This document shows positions 42,777 through 51,833 of a stretch of DNA of 64,000 nt, one piece after another. The first letter of the stretch is position 1. The number at the start of each line of letters is the position of its first letter. A program made the translations under genes and the position numbers. Source of the DNA: SIG598 sp045605025 (lineage in GTDB: Bacteria; Bacillota; Clostridia; Oscillospirales; Acutalibacteraceae); the NCBI GenBank assembly GCA_045605025.1, contig JAZUPE010000082.1:9112-73111 (forward strand), read 5' to 3'. A model generated the notes under the pieces. The model saw only the letters and a list, made by a program, of their open reading frames with translations. It ran no database searches and was not told the DNA's origin.

Positions 42777-42971
42777 ATGGATGTTGATCTTATATTCCGC
42801 ATAGCCGCCATCGGCATAATTGTGGCGGTGCTCAATCAGGTACTTATCCGCGCAGGGCGGGAGGAACAGGCTATGATGACAACCCTTGCGGGCATCATTG
42901 TGGTACTGATGATGCTTATCTATGAGATAAACGACCTGTTTCAGACGGTCAAAACCGTGTTCGGACTGTAA
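42777..42971 (+). CDS. spoIIIAC: Stage III sporulation protein AC
   Basis: This 64-residue, two-helix membrane protein begins MDVDLIFRIAAIGI and contains the family signature QVLIRAGREEQA near 21-32. It is a small membrane subunit of the SpoIIIA complex, homologous to SpoIIIAD. An SD (GGAG) lies about 9 nt before the ATG. The spoIIIAD start is 2 nt after its stop. Confidence 0.93.
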   Translation: MDVDLIFRIAAIGIIVAVLNQVLIRAGREEQAMMTTLAGIIVVLMMLIYEINDLFQTVKTVFGL

Positions 42972-42973
42972 AA

Positions 42974-43360
42974 ATGAATGTTATTTCATTTACCGGTGCC
43001 GCAGTTGTGATCTGTGTGCTGATTTTGCTTGTCAGGCAGCAGAAACCGGAGCTGGGACTTATCGTTGCCATTTGCTCGGGAGTTGTGCTGACAGCAGTGC
43101 TGCTTGACGCGCTTGCACCCGCGCTGGGTGAAATAAAAGCGGTCATCGATGACACCGGTGCCGGACAGTATCTATCCGTTGTGCTCAAGGGAACAGGGAT
43201 CTGTCTTGTGACCGGAATGGCGGCTGATATATGCCGTGATGCGGGACAGCAGACGGTTGCCTCTCATGTGGAAACCGCCGGAAGGCTGGCGATGCTGCTG
43301 GCCGCGCTGCCGCTGCTGACAGCGGTGCTTTCCACCGCAACGGAGATTATCAAAGGTTAG
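42974..43360 (+). CDS. spoIIIAD: Stage III sporulation protein AD
   Basis: SpoIIIAD is a 128-residue protein with about four hydrophobic helices (near 5-18, 26-46, 63-83 and 103-124), the second of the two related small membrane subunits of the channel. Its start is right after the spoIIIAC stop and has no strong SD of its own, which suggests translational coupling. Confidence 0.92.
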   Translation: MNVISFTGAAVVICVLILLVRQQKPELGLIVAICSGVVLTAVLLDALAPALGEIKAVIDDTGAGQYLSVVLKGTGICLVTGMAADICRDAGQQTVASHVETAGRLAMLLAALPLLTAVLSTATEIIKG

Positions 43361-43371
43361 GATGTGGATTT

Positions 43372-44484
43372 ATGTTGAAAAATGTAGCGGCAGCCGCGCT
43401 GGTGGTGATGTCGTTGCTTGGTCTGCCGGCTCACAGCGATGAAATCATAAGTGAACAGTATGAATACAGCGGTGCTGCCGGACTTGAGGATCACCTGCCG
43501 GAGGACACGCAGCGTCTGCTTGAGGAATCCGGCATCGGTCTGATTGCTGACGGCAGCAGTGAAGTGGATCCGGCGGCGGCTTTTTCGGCTATAACCGGAC
43601 TCGTTGCGGAACAGTCGAAGTCACCGCTGGTCTGCTGTCTGACCGCACTGGGACTATCGGTGCTGTGCGCTCTCGGAGGAACCGTTGCCGGACGCAGCGG
43701 ATCGCTTGTTCGCTCCTACGAAACCGTCTCTGCCTGTGCAGCGGTACTCACCGTGTGCGTTCCCGTTGCGGGATTTATCGACAGCGCGGCGAGCGCGGCA
43801 GCGTCCATGTGCAGGTTTTCCTCGGTGCTGGTGCCGGTGCTTGCAGGCATCACATATGCCGGAGGGCACACAGCTTCTGCCGCGGCATACAGCGGAATGA
43901 CTCTTGCGGTCATCGAGGTGATTACTTTGCTATGCGCTTCTGTGGTTGTACCCATACTGAGGATACTGCTTGGCATTGCCGCTGCCGGTTCGCTGGACAC
44001 AGCCTTTGATCTGAGCAGAATCACCGGAGGACTGGAAAAAAGCGCAAAATGGCTTCTGGGCATCATGGGCGTTGTAATGTCCGGCGTTATGGGTGTGAGC
44101 AGTCTTTCTGCCTCCGCAGCGGACACCGCGGCTGCAAAAGGGGCACGATTTGTTATTTCCGGCGCGGTGCCGGTTGTAGGCGGTGCCATCAGCGATGCCA
44201 TCGGTACCATCGCCAACTGCGTGAACGTCGTGCGCTCGTCGGTGGGAGTGTTTGGAATCATCGCGGGACTGTTTATTCTGCTGCCGTCAATCATTATGGC
44301 TGTGCTGTGGCTGGGCGGACTCAATTTTACCTCATGGGCGGCACAGGCGCTCGGCGCGGAACGTCCTGCCGCGGTAATGCGTTCTCTGGCTTCGGTGGTG
44401 TCGCTTACGCTGGGGCTGATAGTGTTCACGGCGGTGGTGCTGACCTGTTCGACCGCGCTGATAATCTCACTGAGGAACGGCTGA
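43372..44484 (+). CDS. spoIIIAE: Stage III sporulation protein AE
   Basis: SpoIIIAE is the large polytopic membrane subunit of the SpoIIIA complex. The 370-residue protein has an N-terminal signal-like helix (5-22), an extracytoplasmic segment to about 80, and six or seven further hydrophobic helices. Its length is close to the Bacillus protein (about 400). SD is weak. It is followed by spoIIIAF after 1 nt. Confidence 0.93.
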   Translation: MLKNVAAAALVVMSLLGLPAHSDEIISEQYEYSGAAGLEDHLPEDTQRLLEESGIGLIADGSSEVDPAAAFSAITGLVAEQSKSPLVCCLTALGLSVLCALGGTVAGRSGSLVRSYETVSACAAVLTVCVPVAGFIDSAASAAASMCRFSSVLVPVLAGITYAGGHTASAAAYSGMTLAVIEVITLLCASVVVPILRILLGIAAAGSLDTAFDLSRITGGLEKSAKWLLGIMGVVMSGVMGVSSLSASAADTAAAKGARFVISGAVPVVGGAISDAIGTIANCVNVVRSSVGVFGIIAGLFILLPSIIMAVLWLGGLNFTSWAAQALGAERPAAVMRSLASVVSLTLGLIVFTAVVLTCSTALIISLRNG

Positions 44485-44485
44485 C

Positions 44486-44965
44486 ATGGACGCGCTGAGA
44501 GAATGGGCAGTGGCTCTGTGTGCCGCGGCAGTACTCTGCGCGGCGGCGGGAATCATTGCGCCCGAAGAAAAGAGCGGTAAAGGCTTGCGGATTATCCTTG
44601 CTTCGGTGATGCTGTGCGCGGTGGTTATTCCCCTCGGACGTATGACCGGCTGCGAATTTCGCTATGACAGTCATGACGCGGAATATGTCCCCGATAAACG
44701 ACTGTGCGAAACAATCGAACAGCAGACTGCCGACGCGGTGAGCGGGAGGGTGGAGGAACTGATTTCCGGCTGTCTTGATGAACTTTCTGTCGAAGCGGAG
44801 GATATCGCGGTGGACATGGATATATCCGATGACGGCTGCATATCCATTGGACAGGTAACGATAACAGTCACCGAACCGTATGCAGCTGATGCCGTCAGCA
44901 TTGCCGACGCGCTGTACTGCCGCCTTGGACTGAAAGCGGAAGTAATAACACCGGAGGAATATTAA
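44486..44965 (+). CDS. spoIIIAF: Stage III sporulation protein AF
   Basis: The 159-residue product has two N-terminal membrane helices (about 7-24 and 32-50) and a C-terminal soluble domain (about 70-159) that in the family forms a ring-building-motif-like fold on the outer side of the membrane. Gene order and size identify it. It overlaps the spoIIIAG start by one base. Confidence 0.9.
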   Translation: MDALREWAVALCAAAVLCAAAGIIAPEEKSGKGLRIILASVMLCAVVIPLGRMTGCEFRYDSHDAEYVPDKRLCETIEQQTADAVSGRVEELISGCLDELSVEAEDIAVDMDISDDGCISIGQVTITVTEPYAADAVSIADALYCRLGLKAEVITPEEY

Positions 44966-45525
44966 TGGATCTGAGTGCAATAAACACAGGGCTGTCACGG
45001 CTGCTGTCCGACGGCAGAAAACGCACAAATCTCATCATTCTGCTCGCCGCATCGGCGGTGCTGCTGATTCTGCTGTCCGGCTGTCCGGAAAGTGAAAACA
45101 AGCCAGCTAAGGTAGAAAGTGACGCTTCCCAGTACGCCGCGCAGCTTGAGCGGCGGCTGGAGGAAATAATCTCGTCGGTGGAGGGCGCAGGGCAGAGCAG
45201 GGTGATGGTCACGCTCCAGAACGGAGGGGAATACCTCTACGCAAGCGAGGATTCCATCAGCACCGACAACTCCGCCAGCACCGATTCCGGTGGCCGTCAG
45301 AGCAGCGGGGAAAGGGAGGAGCACCGCTCCAGCTTTATTATCATCGACACCGGGCAGGGGGAACAGGCGTTGGTGCGCACCGAGCTTATGCCGTCAGTGA
45401 GCGGCGTGGTTGTGGTGTGCCCCGGAGCGGACGATCCGCAGGTTGCTCAGAGAATCATGTCCGTTGTGACCACAGCCTTGGATATCAGTCCAAAGCGGGT
45501 CTGCATAACACAATCATCTCAATGA
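44965..45525 (+). CDS. spoIIIAG: Stage III sporulation protein AG
   Basis: SpoIIIAG forms a large ring in the intermembrane space of the engulfed forespore. This 186-residue protein has one membrane helix (about 20-38), a flexible segment rich in Ser, Asp and Gly (near 90-115) that in Bacillus corresponds to the beta-triangle insertion, and a ring-building domain with a conserved RVMVTL strand and a C-terminal GVVVVCPGADDPQV segment. GGAGGAA lies before the ATG. Confidence 0.93.
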   Translation: MDLSAINTGLSRLLSDGRKRTNLIILLAASAVLLILLSGCPESENKPAKVESDASQYAAQLERRLEEIISSVEGAGQSRVMVTLQNGGEYLYASEDSISTDNSASTDSGGRQSSGEREEHRSSFIIIDTGQGEQALVRTELMPSVSGVVVVCPGADDPQVAQRIMSVVTTALDISPKRVCITQSSQ

Positions 45526-45544
45526 ACATCAGGAGGAAAACGCA

Positions 45545-46129
45545 ATGATAATCGGAAAAAGACATCTCGTACTGGCAGGTCTGCTCATAGCTCTTGGCGC
45601 GGCGGTCTACCTCAACTGGCAGTTTGCGCCCACAGAAACCATACTCGATACCTCGGCAGGCGAGCAGTCATCCTTTTCGGAGGATGGGTATATTACCGTG
45701 TCCACACAGACTGTTTCTGACAGCACCGCGTCGGCTGATATCGCGGACGAACAGGCTGTGGAGACCGCAGTGACAAAGAATCTATTTGATCAGACGAGAG
45801 AGGAGAGAGCAAGCACCCGTCAGGAAGCTCTCGATACCCTTGAGGAGATACTTGAAGACGCATCTCTCGACGACTCGCAGAAGGAACAGGCAGTCGGCAC
45901 CGCGGCAAAGATTGCGGAAAATATGGACAAAGAGGCCGCCATCGAACTGCTTATCAAGGCCAAAGGCTACGAGAACTGTGTGGTAGTAATCAGCGACGCG
46001 CAGGTCAATGTGGTGCTTCCGGTCGGGGCAGAGGGACTTAAATCCTCCGACACCGCCATTATACGTGATGTCGTGCTCGGGCAGATCGATATTTCTCCCG
46101 CAGGTATCAAGATAATTGAAGCAAAGTAG
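45545..46129 (+). CDS. spoIIIAH: Stage III sporulation protein AH
   Basis: SpoIIIAH binds SpoIIQ across the intermembrane space and completes the channel. The 194-residue protein has an N-terminal membrane helix (about 7-24), a variable linker and a C-terminal domain (about 90-194) with the family helix of E/R-rich residues and a final GQIDISPAGIKIIEAK strand. CAGGAGG precedes the ATG. It is the last gene of the spoIIIA operon. Confidence 0.93.
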   Translation: MIIGKRHLVLAGLLIALGAAVYLNWQFAPTETILDTSAGEQSSFSEDGYITVSTQTVSDSTASADIADEQAVETAVTKNLFDQTREERASTRQEALDTLEEILEDASLDDSQKEQAVGTAAKIAENMDKEAAIELLIKAKGYENCVVVISDAQVNVVLPVGAEGLKSSDTAIIRDVVLGQIDISPAGIKIIEAK

Positions 46130-46157
46130 TTGTTTATTTCGCGACTTGTGATATAAT
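46130..46157 (+). promoter_or_regulatory. Promoter for the nusB-radA operon
   Basis: TTGTTT (46130-46135), 16-nt spacer, TATAAT (46152-46157) with a TGA extended -10. Predicted start near 46164, giving a leader of about 124 nt. Confidence 0.68.
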
Positions 46158-46163
46158 ATACAG

Positions 46164-46287
46164 CATGGATGTATATTTCAGCGAACCGCGGACATAAACG
46201 CTGAATATTGGCTGCAAACAAACCCTCCGCATCCTGTATGCCGGGGGTTTGATTTTGTGCTGTCCGCGGAAAATTGGAGGATAATTT
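46164..46287 (+). ncRNA. Structured nusB leader with terminator-like hairpin and possible pseudoknot
   Basis: TTCAGCG (46177-46183) pairs with CGCTGAA (46199-46205). The loop between them contains CCGCGGACA (46186-46194), which is fully complementary to TGTCCGCGG (46261-46269) just before the nusB SD (46276-46281). Between lies a 14-step hairpin (46219-46251, one wobble and one mismatch) that may also end spoIIIA transcripts. Confidence 0.5.
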
Positions 46288-46719
46288 ATGGCTAACAGAC
46301 GTGAAGCAAGAGATCAGGCTTTCCAGATCCTGTTTGAAAAGACTTTTTCCGAATCCACTGTCGCCGAGATCATTGAAATGGCGGGGCTTTCCCGTGATAT
46401 GATTCCTGACGATTATACTGTCGATACCGCAGAAAACGTCGCCGCCAAGTTCGAGGAGCTGGACGGAATCATCGCCCGCTACTCTCTGCGCCGCGCGCTG
46501 CCCCGCCTTGCCCGGGTGGTGCTGACCGTTCTGCGTCTGGCAGTGTATGAAATAATATACGAACCCACTGTTGATACTTCAGTTGCCATCAACGAAGCTG
46601 TCGAGCTTGCCAAGAAATATGCCGGCGAGGACGAAGCAGGCTTTGTCAACGGCGTGCTGGGTGCCTTTGTGCGCAGCGAGGAATTCGCCGCCCTGACCGC
46701 AGAGGGAGATGCCCAATGA
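46288..46719 (+). CDS. nusB: Transcription antitermination factor NusB
   Basis: NusB, with NusE, binds boxA RNA and drives antitermination of rRNA operons. The 143-residue all-helical protein has the N-terminal RREARDQAFQILFE signature and the C-terminal DTSVAINEAVELAKKYAGEDEAGFVNGVL region typical of the family. GGAGGA lies 6 nt before the ATG. It is the first gene of a 12-gene operon, and its leader can fold into alternative structures. It overlaps the next gene in ATGA. Confidence 0.95.
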   Translation: MANRREARDQAFQILFEKTFSESTVAEIIEMAGLSRDMIPDDYTVDTAENVAAKFEELDGIIARYSLRRALPRLARVVLTVLRLAVYEIIYEPTVDTSVAINEAVELAKKYAGEDEAGFVNGVLGAFVRSEEFAALTAEGDAQ

Positions 46720-47648
46720 GCATTGCCCTCGGACTGGATACCAGCAACTACACTACCTCTACTGCCCTGTACTGTTCGGAAAGCGGCGAGGTCACCCAGC
46801 AGAAAAAGCTCCTACCTGTGGCCAAGGGACAGCTGGGACTGCGCCAGAGCGACGCGGTTTTTCATCATGTCCAGCAGCTGCCGGAGATGATGACCGCACT
46901 GTTTGCCGGCTGCAATGAACAGCCGCAGGTCATCGGCGTTTCCACCCGTCCCCGCCCCGTTGATGGATCCTATATGCCCTGCTTCGAGGTGGGCAGAGGT
47001 GCTGCCGAGCAGCTCGCGGCGGTGCTTGGCGTTCCTGTGAAGCGCTACTCCCATCAGGAGGGACACATCGCCGCGGCAATGTATTCCTCCGGCTTCAGAG
47101 CGCAGCCCGGTGGGAAGTTCCTTGCCTATCATCTTTCCGGCGGAACTACCGAGGGTGTGCTGGTCACCCGTCATGACGACGGATTTGACGCCGAACTGCT
47201 GTGCGGCTCCCTGGATCTGAAAGCCGGTCAGCTCATCGACCGCGTTGCCGGCATGCTGGGGCTGCCGTTCCCCGGAGGAGCGCACCTTGAGAAAATTGCG
47301 CTGGAGTGCGACGAGACCATCCGCTGCAAGCCTACCATGAAGGGGCTTGACTGCTGTCTTTCGGGCGTGGAGAATATCTGCCAGCGGCTCAACGCTGAGG
47401 GGGAGAGCCCCGAATACATCGCACGTGTCTGTCTTGAACATATCATCTCCGCGGTCACAGCAATGACTCAGGGTATCTTTGGAAAAATCGGCGAGATGCC
47501 GGTGCTTTTCGCTGGAGGCGTTTCCTCAAATGTCATCATGCGTGCCGAGATGGAACGCCGCTTCGGTGCTTATTTTGCACAGCCGGCATTCTCCTGCGAC
47601 AACGCTGCAGGCATTGCCATTCTTGCCTCGGGCGGTGAGTGTCTGTGA
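46716..47648 (+). CDS. TsaD/Kae1-like paralogue (ASKHA fold)
   Basis: The 310-residue protein belongs to the Kae1/TsaD/YgjD fold. It has LGLDTSNYTTS at the N-terminus, the metal-binding HQEGH motif (His113, His117), a GGTTE loop near 142-146, and a C-terminal DNAAGIAILASGG. TsaD itself makes the t6A37 tRNA modification with TsaB and TsaE. This protein is shorter and diverged, and such second copies accompany a genuine TsaD in many Clostridia, so I call it a paralogue of unknown substrate. It overlaps nusB (ATGA) and xseA (GTGA). Confidence 0.82.
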   Translation: MSIALGLDTSNYTTSTALYCSESGEVTQQKKLLPVAKGQLGLRQSDAVFHHVQQLPEMMTALFAGCNEQPQVIGVSTRPRPVDGSYMPCFEVGRGAAEQLAAVLGVPVKRYSHQEGHIAAAMYSSGFRAQPGGKFLAYHLSGGTTEGVLVTRHDDGFDAELLCGSLDLKAGQLIDRVAGMLGLPFPGGAHLEKIALECDETIRCKPTMKGLDCCLSGVENICQRLNAEGESPEYIARVCLEHIISAVTAMTQGIFGKIGEMPVLFAGGVSSNVIMRAEMERRFGAYFAQPAFSCDNAAGIAILASGGECL

Positions 47649-48844
47649 AAATCCTGACCGTCTCCGAGGTCAATGGATACACAAAATCGCTCCTTGACGA
47701 GGATATGCTCCTCTCGGACATCTTCGTTTCGGGAGAGATTTCCAACCTCAAGCGCCACACCTCGGGGCATATGTATTTCACCCTCAAGGACGCAAAGGGT
47801 CAGCTTTCCGCCGCCATGTTCAAGTGGCAGTGCCAGTATCTGCGCTTTGCACCTGCCAACGGCATGCGGGTGGTCGCCCACGGCAAGGTGACGCTCTACG
47901 AAGCGGGCGGACAGTACCAGATGGTTGTTTCCGCACTGCAGCCCGACGGTATCGGCGCGCTCTATGCCGCCTATGAACAGCTTAAGGAAAAGCTGGAAGC
48001 CGAGGGGCTGTTTGCACCGGAACGCAAACGTGCCCTGCCACTGATGCCTGTGCGTGTGGGCGTGGTCACCTCCAGAACAGGTGCCGCCGTGCAGGATATC
48101 TTGAACATCATCACCCGCCGCTGGCCGGTATGTGAGATAGTTCTTGCGCCGGTCATGGTGCAGGGCGAGGCCGCACCGGCGCAGATTGTCGATGCCGTGC
48201 GGCGCATGAACGCGCAGAACGCCTGCGACGTGATGATTGTGGGCAGAGGCGGAGGCTCCATCGAGGATCTCTGGGCGTTCAATGACGAGATGGTTGCACG
48301 TGCCGTTGCCGATTCCGCCGTACCGGTCATTTCCGCCGTGGGGCACGAAACGGATTTCACGCTGTGCGATTTTGCTGCCGATATGCGCGCGCCGACTCCC
48401 TCTGCGGCAGCAGAACTGGCTGTGCCTGATATCCGCGAAGTTCGCGGACTGATTGAAGATACCATCGGTCGTATGTCGGTGCTGATGGATATGCGGCTGC
48501 AGCGTCTGCGTGACCGGCTGAATAATGCGTCGTCGCGCCGCTGCTTTTCTTCACCCGCATATCTCTGCGAGGCCAAATCACAGCGGCTGGATATTGCAGT
48601 AAGCCGCCTTTCCGCTGCGATGAACACACTGACTGCTTCATCCCGTGAGCGACTTGCCGAAGTGTGCGGCAGACTTACCGCACTCAATCCGCTGGCGGTG
48701 CTTGCGCGTGGATATTCCGTGATCACCCGTGAGGGGCAGATAGTTTCGTCGAGAAATCAGCTGACCCGCGGAGACCGCATAAAGATACAGCTTTCCGACG
48801 GCTCCGCTGCCGCCGAAGTAATTAACGAGGACGATAATCAATGA
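47645..48844 (+). CDS. xseA: Exodeoxyribonuclease VII large subunit
   Basis: XseA is the catalytic subunit of exonuclease VII, which degrades single-stranded DNA. The 399-residue product has an OB-fold at 1-100 (LSDIFVSGEISNLK and HMYFTLKD), the catalytic domain with VGRGGGSIEDLWAFNDE near 198-214 and SAVGHETDFTLCDF near 229-242, and a coiled coil after 270. The GTG at 47645 overlaps the upstream stop as GTGA; a GTG two codons earlier is also possible. xseB follows with a 4-nt overlap. Confidence 0.95.
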   Translation: MKILTVSEVNGYTKSLLDEDMLLSDIFVSGEISNLKRHTSGHMYFTLKDAKGQLSAAMFKWQCQYLRFAPANGMRVVAHGKVTLYEAGGQYQMVVSALQPDGIGALYAAYEQLKEKLEAEGLFAPERKRALPLMPVRVGVVTSRTGAAVQDILNIITRRWPVCEIVLAPVMVQGEAAPAQIVDAVRRMNAQNACDVMIVGRGGGSIEDLWAFNDEMVARAVADSAVPVISAVGHETDFTLCDFAADMRAPTPSAAAELAVPDIREVRGLIEDTIGRMSVLMDMRLQRLRDRLNNASSRRCFSSPAYLCEAKSQRLDIAVSRLSAAMNTLTASSRERLAEVCGRLTALNPLAVLARGYSVITREGQIVSSRNQLTRGDRIKIQLSDGSAAAEVINEDDNQ

Positions 48845-49053
48845 AGAAGAAACTGAGCTTTGAGCAGTCACTTGAGCGTCTTGAGGAAATCGCCGCTCTG
48901 CTGGAGCAGGGCAACGCGCCTCTTGAGGAGGCGCTCAAGCTTTACGAAGAGGGTACGGCACTTGCTGCCGACTGCAGCTCCCGTCTGACTGCCGCGCAGA
49001 TAAAAATCACCGAACTTTCGGCAGCACAGCCGGAGGGAGAGGAGGAGCAGTAA
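48841..49053 (+). CDS. xseB: Exodeoxyribonuclease VII small subunit
   Basis: The 70-residue two-helix protein has the XseB signature FEQSLERLEEIAALLEQG near 6-23, followed by PLEEALKLYEEG. It binds along the XseA coiled coil. It overlaps xseA by 4 nt and ispA by 1 nt, showing tight translational coupling. Confidence 0.95.
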   Translation: MKKKLSFEQSLERLEEIAALLEQGNAPLEEALKLYEEGTALAADCSSRLTAAQIKITELSAAQPEGEEEQ

Positions 49054-49946
49054 TGGATAACGCCGCCCTAAAATCGGTCATGTCTGAATGGCAGGGGATA
49101 ATCGAACGCAGGCTGGAGGAGCTTTCCCGTCCTTCGGCAAGTTCGCCCTATGCTCCCATATACGACACGGTGCGCTACTCGCTGCTCAACGCAGGCAAAC
49201 GCATCCGTCCGATACTTACACTGGAATTCTGCCGCGCCGCGGGAGCCGATCCCATGACCGCTCTTGACTGCGCATGCGCGGTGGAGATGATCCACACATA
49301 TTCGCTTATACATGACGACCTGCCCTGCATGGACGACGATGATTTCCGCCGCGGCAAGCCCTCCTGCCACAAGGTTTATGGCGAGGCTACTGCTCTGCTG
49401 GCGGGTGACGCGCTGCAGTCGATGTCCGCGCTGACCATCGCTTCCTGCGCCACCGCGCCCGCTGACCGTCTGCTGGCTGCATCGGCTGAGCTTGCCCGTC
49501 TGGACGGCCCCGAGGGAATGATCGGCGGTCAGCTTATTGACATGGATTCCGAGGGTAAATCCATCTCCGTCGACACTCTGCGCGCCATGGTTACAGGCAA
49601 AACCTGTGCTCTTATTGAGGCAGCCTGTGTCATCGGCTGCCTCATCGCCGGTGCCGACGACAAAACCATCGCCGCCGCCCGTGATTACGCTCTTAATCTG
49701 GGCCTTGCCTTCCAGATAATCGATGATATTCTGGACGTTGAGGGCGATCCGAAACTGTTGGGCAAGCCGGTGGCAAGCGACGCTGAGAACGAAAAATCCA
49801 ACTACGTCTCCATCATGGGTCTTGACGGTGCCCGCCGCTTTGCAAGGCTGTACACAGACAACGCCGTTGCCGCGCTTGATTGGCTTGGCGGCAAGGCTGA
49901 TTTCCTTACTTCTTTCGCTGCATACCTGCTTGGTCGTGTAAGCTGA
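49053..49946 (+). CDS. ispA: Polyprenyl (farnesyl/geranyl) diphosphate synthase
   Basis: The enzyme condenses IPP with allylic diphosphates to make FPP. It has both aspartate-rich motifs: DDLPCMDDDD from Asp88 and DDILD at 224-228. The insertion in the first motif and the 297-residue length are those of bacterial class II FPP synthases. It precedes dxs, a conserved pairing that supplies DXP-pathway precursors to prenyl synthesis for quinone-independent needs such as undecaprenyl phosphate. It overlaps xseB by one base. Confidence 0.94.
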   Translation: MDNAALKSVMSEWQGIIERRLEELSRPSASSPYAPIYDTVRYSLLNAGKRIRPILTLEFCRAAGADPMTALDCACAVEMIHTYSLIHDDLPCMDDDDFRRGKPSCHKVYGEATALLAGDALQSMSALTIASCATAPADRLLAASAELARLDGPEGMIGGQLIDMDSEGKSISVDTLRAMVTGKTCALIEAACVIGCLIAGADDKTIAAARDYALNLGLAFQIIDDILDVEGDPKLLGKPVASDAENEKSNYVSIMGLDGARRFARLYTDNAVAALDWLGGKADFLTSFAAYLLGRVS

Positions 49947-49970
49947 TTTTTCCGCAAAGGATGATTACTA

Positions 49971-51833
49971 TTGGGTTTTGAGAATTTCCCAAACATAGAT
50001 AAAGATCCGGAAAGCCTGCGATCGCTTTCCTACGAACAGGCAGACGCGCTGTGCGAGGATATCCGGCATCGACTCATTGATACTCTTTCACGCAACGGAG
50101 GACACCTTGCGCCCAATCTGGGTGTAGTGGAGCTGACAGTTGCTATGCATCGCGTATTCAACTCCCCGGTCGATCAGTTCGTTTTCGACGTGGGGCATCA
50201 GTGCTATACCCATAAACTGCTCACCGGTCGCGCCGATCGTTTTGATACCATCCGCACCGAAGGTGGTCTTGCAGGATTCCCCAAGCCCTCGGAGAGCGTT
50301 CATGACCCCATTGTAACCGGACATAGCAGCACCTCCATTTCCGTCGCCTGCGGACTTGCCCGCGCAAAGCGGCTTAAAGGCGAGGAGGGGACGGTCGTTG
50401 CTGTCATCGGTGACGGCGCTCTCACCGGCGGTCTTGCCTACGAGGGTCTCAACAACGCCGGACAGGCGCGGGACAACATCATTGTAATACTCAACGACAA
50501 CCGTATGTCCATCTCCAAAAATGTAGGTGCCATGGCCCGTCATCTGGCGGTTATCCGCAGCAAGAATTCCTATGTAAAGGCAAAATCCGTTACAGCAAGA
50601 ATCGTCGGGGGTATTCCTCTTGTGGGCAAACCGCTGCGCCGCGCCATGTACCGTTCAAAGTCCGCGCTGAAGAACGCGGTGTACAAGAACACCCTTTTTG
50701 ACGCGCTCGGTTTTGCTTATCTCGGACCGGTGGACGGTCACAACATAAAACTGCTTGAGCAGGTGCTCACCCTTGCCAGGAATATAAAACGCCCCGCCCT
50801 TGTACACGTCTGTACCAGCAAGGGCAAGGGCTATTCCTATGCTGAACGCAATCCCGGCAAGTTCCACGGCATCGGAAAATTCGACATCGACACCGGCGAG
50901 CCCATTCACGGCAGCGCCAGTTATTCTTCGGTATTCGGTGACGCGCTGAGTGCTCTTGCCGACAAAGAAGATAGAATATACGCGGTCACCGCCGCGATGA
51001 AGTCCGGCACCGGTCTTGCCGGTTACGCCGCCGCTCACCACCAGCGGTTTCACGACTGCGGCATCGCAGAGGAACACGCTGTTTCATACTGCGCAGGTCT
51101 TGCTGCCAACGGCATGAAGCCGGTTTTCGCGGTGTACGCAAGCTTTCTGCAGCGGTGCTACGACCAGATTATCCACGACGTCGCGATTCAGGGGCTCAAC
51201 GTGACCTTTGCCGTTGACCGCGCCGGCGTTGTGGGCGAGGACGGCGAAACTCACCACGGACTGTTTGACTGCGCCATGCTCAACACGGTACCGGGCATGA
51301 CGGTTTACTCTCCCTGCTACTTCGACGAGCTGGAAGTTATTCTCGAACAGAGCGTAAATGAGCCTTCGCCCGCGGCTGTTCGTTATCCGCGCGGCTCTGA
51401 ACCCGTAAAACCCGACGGGTTTACAGCGTCTTATGAGCCTTATTCGTTCTGCGGCAATCCTGAGGCTGAGGTTATTCTTGTCACTTACGGGCGCACCTTC
51501 GCCGCTGCCGCCGCTGCCGCCGAACGGCTCAGAGAGGACGGCACAGACGCGGCTGTTCTGAAACTGCTGAGAGTCAAACCAGTTGACGAAAGCTGCGTGA
51601 AGGCTGTAAGCGGCGCCAGATTGATATACTTCTTCGAGGAAGGAATACGACAGGGCGGTATCGCAGAGACCTTTGCCGCCATGCTGGACGACATCGACTA
51701 CGCGGGCATTTACCGTCTGCGTGCGGTGGATAATTCGTTTGTTACCCACGCTTCGGTGTCCCGTTTGCTGGAAATGCTGGGTCTGGATGAAAACGGAATG
51801 TACAGTGCTGTCAGGGAGGTTCTGGACGCATAA
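49971..51833 (+). CDS. dxs: 1-deoxy-D-xylulose-5-phosphate synthase
   Basis: DXS joins pyruvate and glyceraldehyde 3-phosphate with TPP, the first step of the MEP isoprenoid pathway. The 620-residue protein contains the TPP motif GDGALTGGLAYEGLNNAG...NDN near 145-175, the HVCTSKGKGY segment near 279, and the transketolase region DRAGVVGEDGETHHG near 415-429. TTG start with AAAGGATG upstream; no better start is near. A segment of about 25 basic residues around 205-240 separates the two catalytic halves as in the family. Confidence 0.95.
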   Translation: MGFENFPNIDKDPESLRSLSYEQADALCEDIRHRLIDTLSRNGGHLAPNLGVVELTVAMHRVFNSPVDQFVFDVGHQCYTHKLLTGRADRFDTIRTEGGLAGFPKPSESVHDPIVTGHSSTSISVACGLARAKRLKGEEGTVVAVIGDGALTGGLAYEGLNNAGQARDNIIVILNDNRMSISKNVGAMARHLAVIRSKNSYVKAKSVTARIVGGIPLVGKPLRRAMYRSKSALKNAVYKNTLFDALGFAYLGPVDGHNIKLLEQVLTLARNIKRPALVHVCTSKGKGYSYAERNPGKFHGIGKFDIDTGEPIHGSASYSSVFGDALSALADKEDRIYAVTAAMKSGTGLAGYAAAHHQRFHDCGIAEEHAVSYCAGLAANGMKPVFAVYASFLQRCYDQIIHDVAIQGLNVTFAVDRAGVVGEDGETHHGLFDCAMLNTVPGMTVYSPCYFDELEVILEQSVNEPSPAAVRYPRGSEPVKPDGFTASYEPYSFCGNPEAEVILVTYGRTFAAAAAAAERLREDGTDAAVLKLLRVKPVDESCVKAVSGARLIYFFEEGIRQGGIAETFAAMLDDIDYAGIYRLRAVDNSFVTHASVSRLLEMLGLDENGMYSAVREVLDA

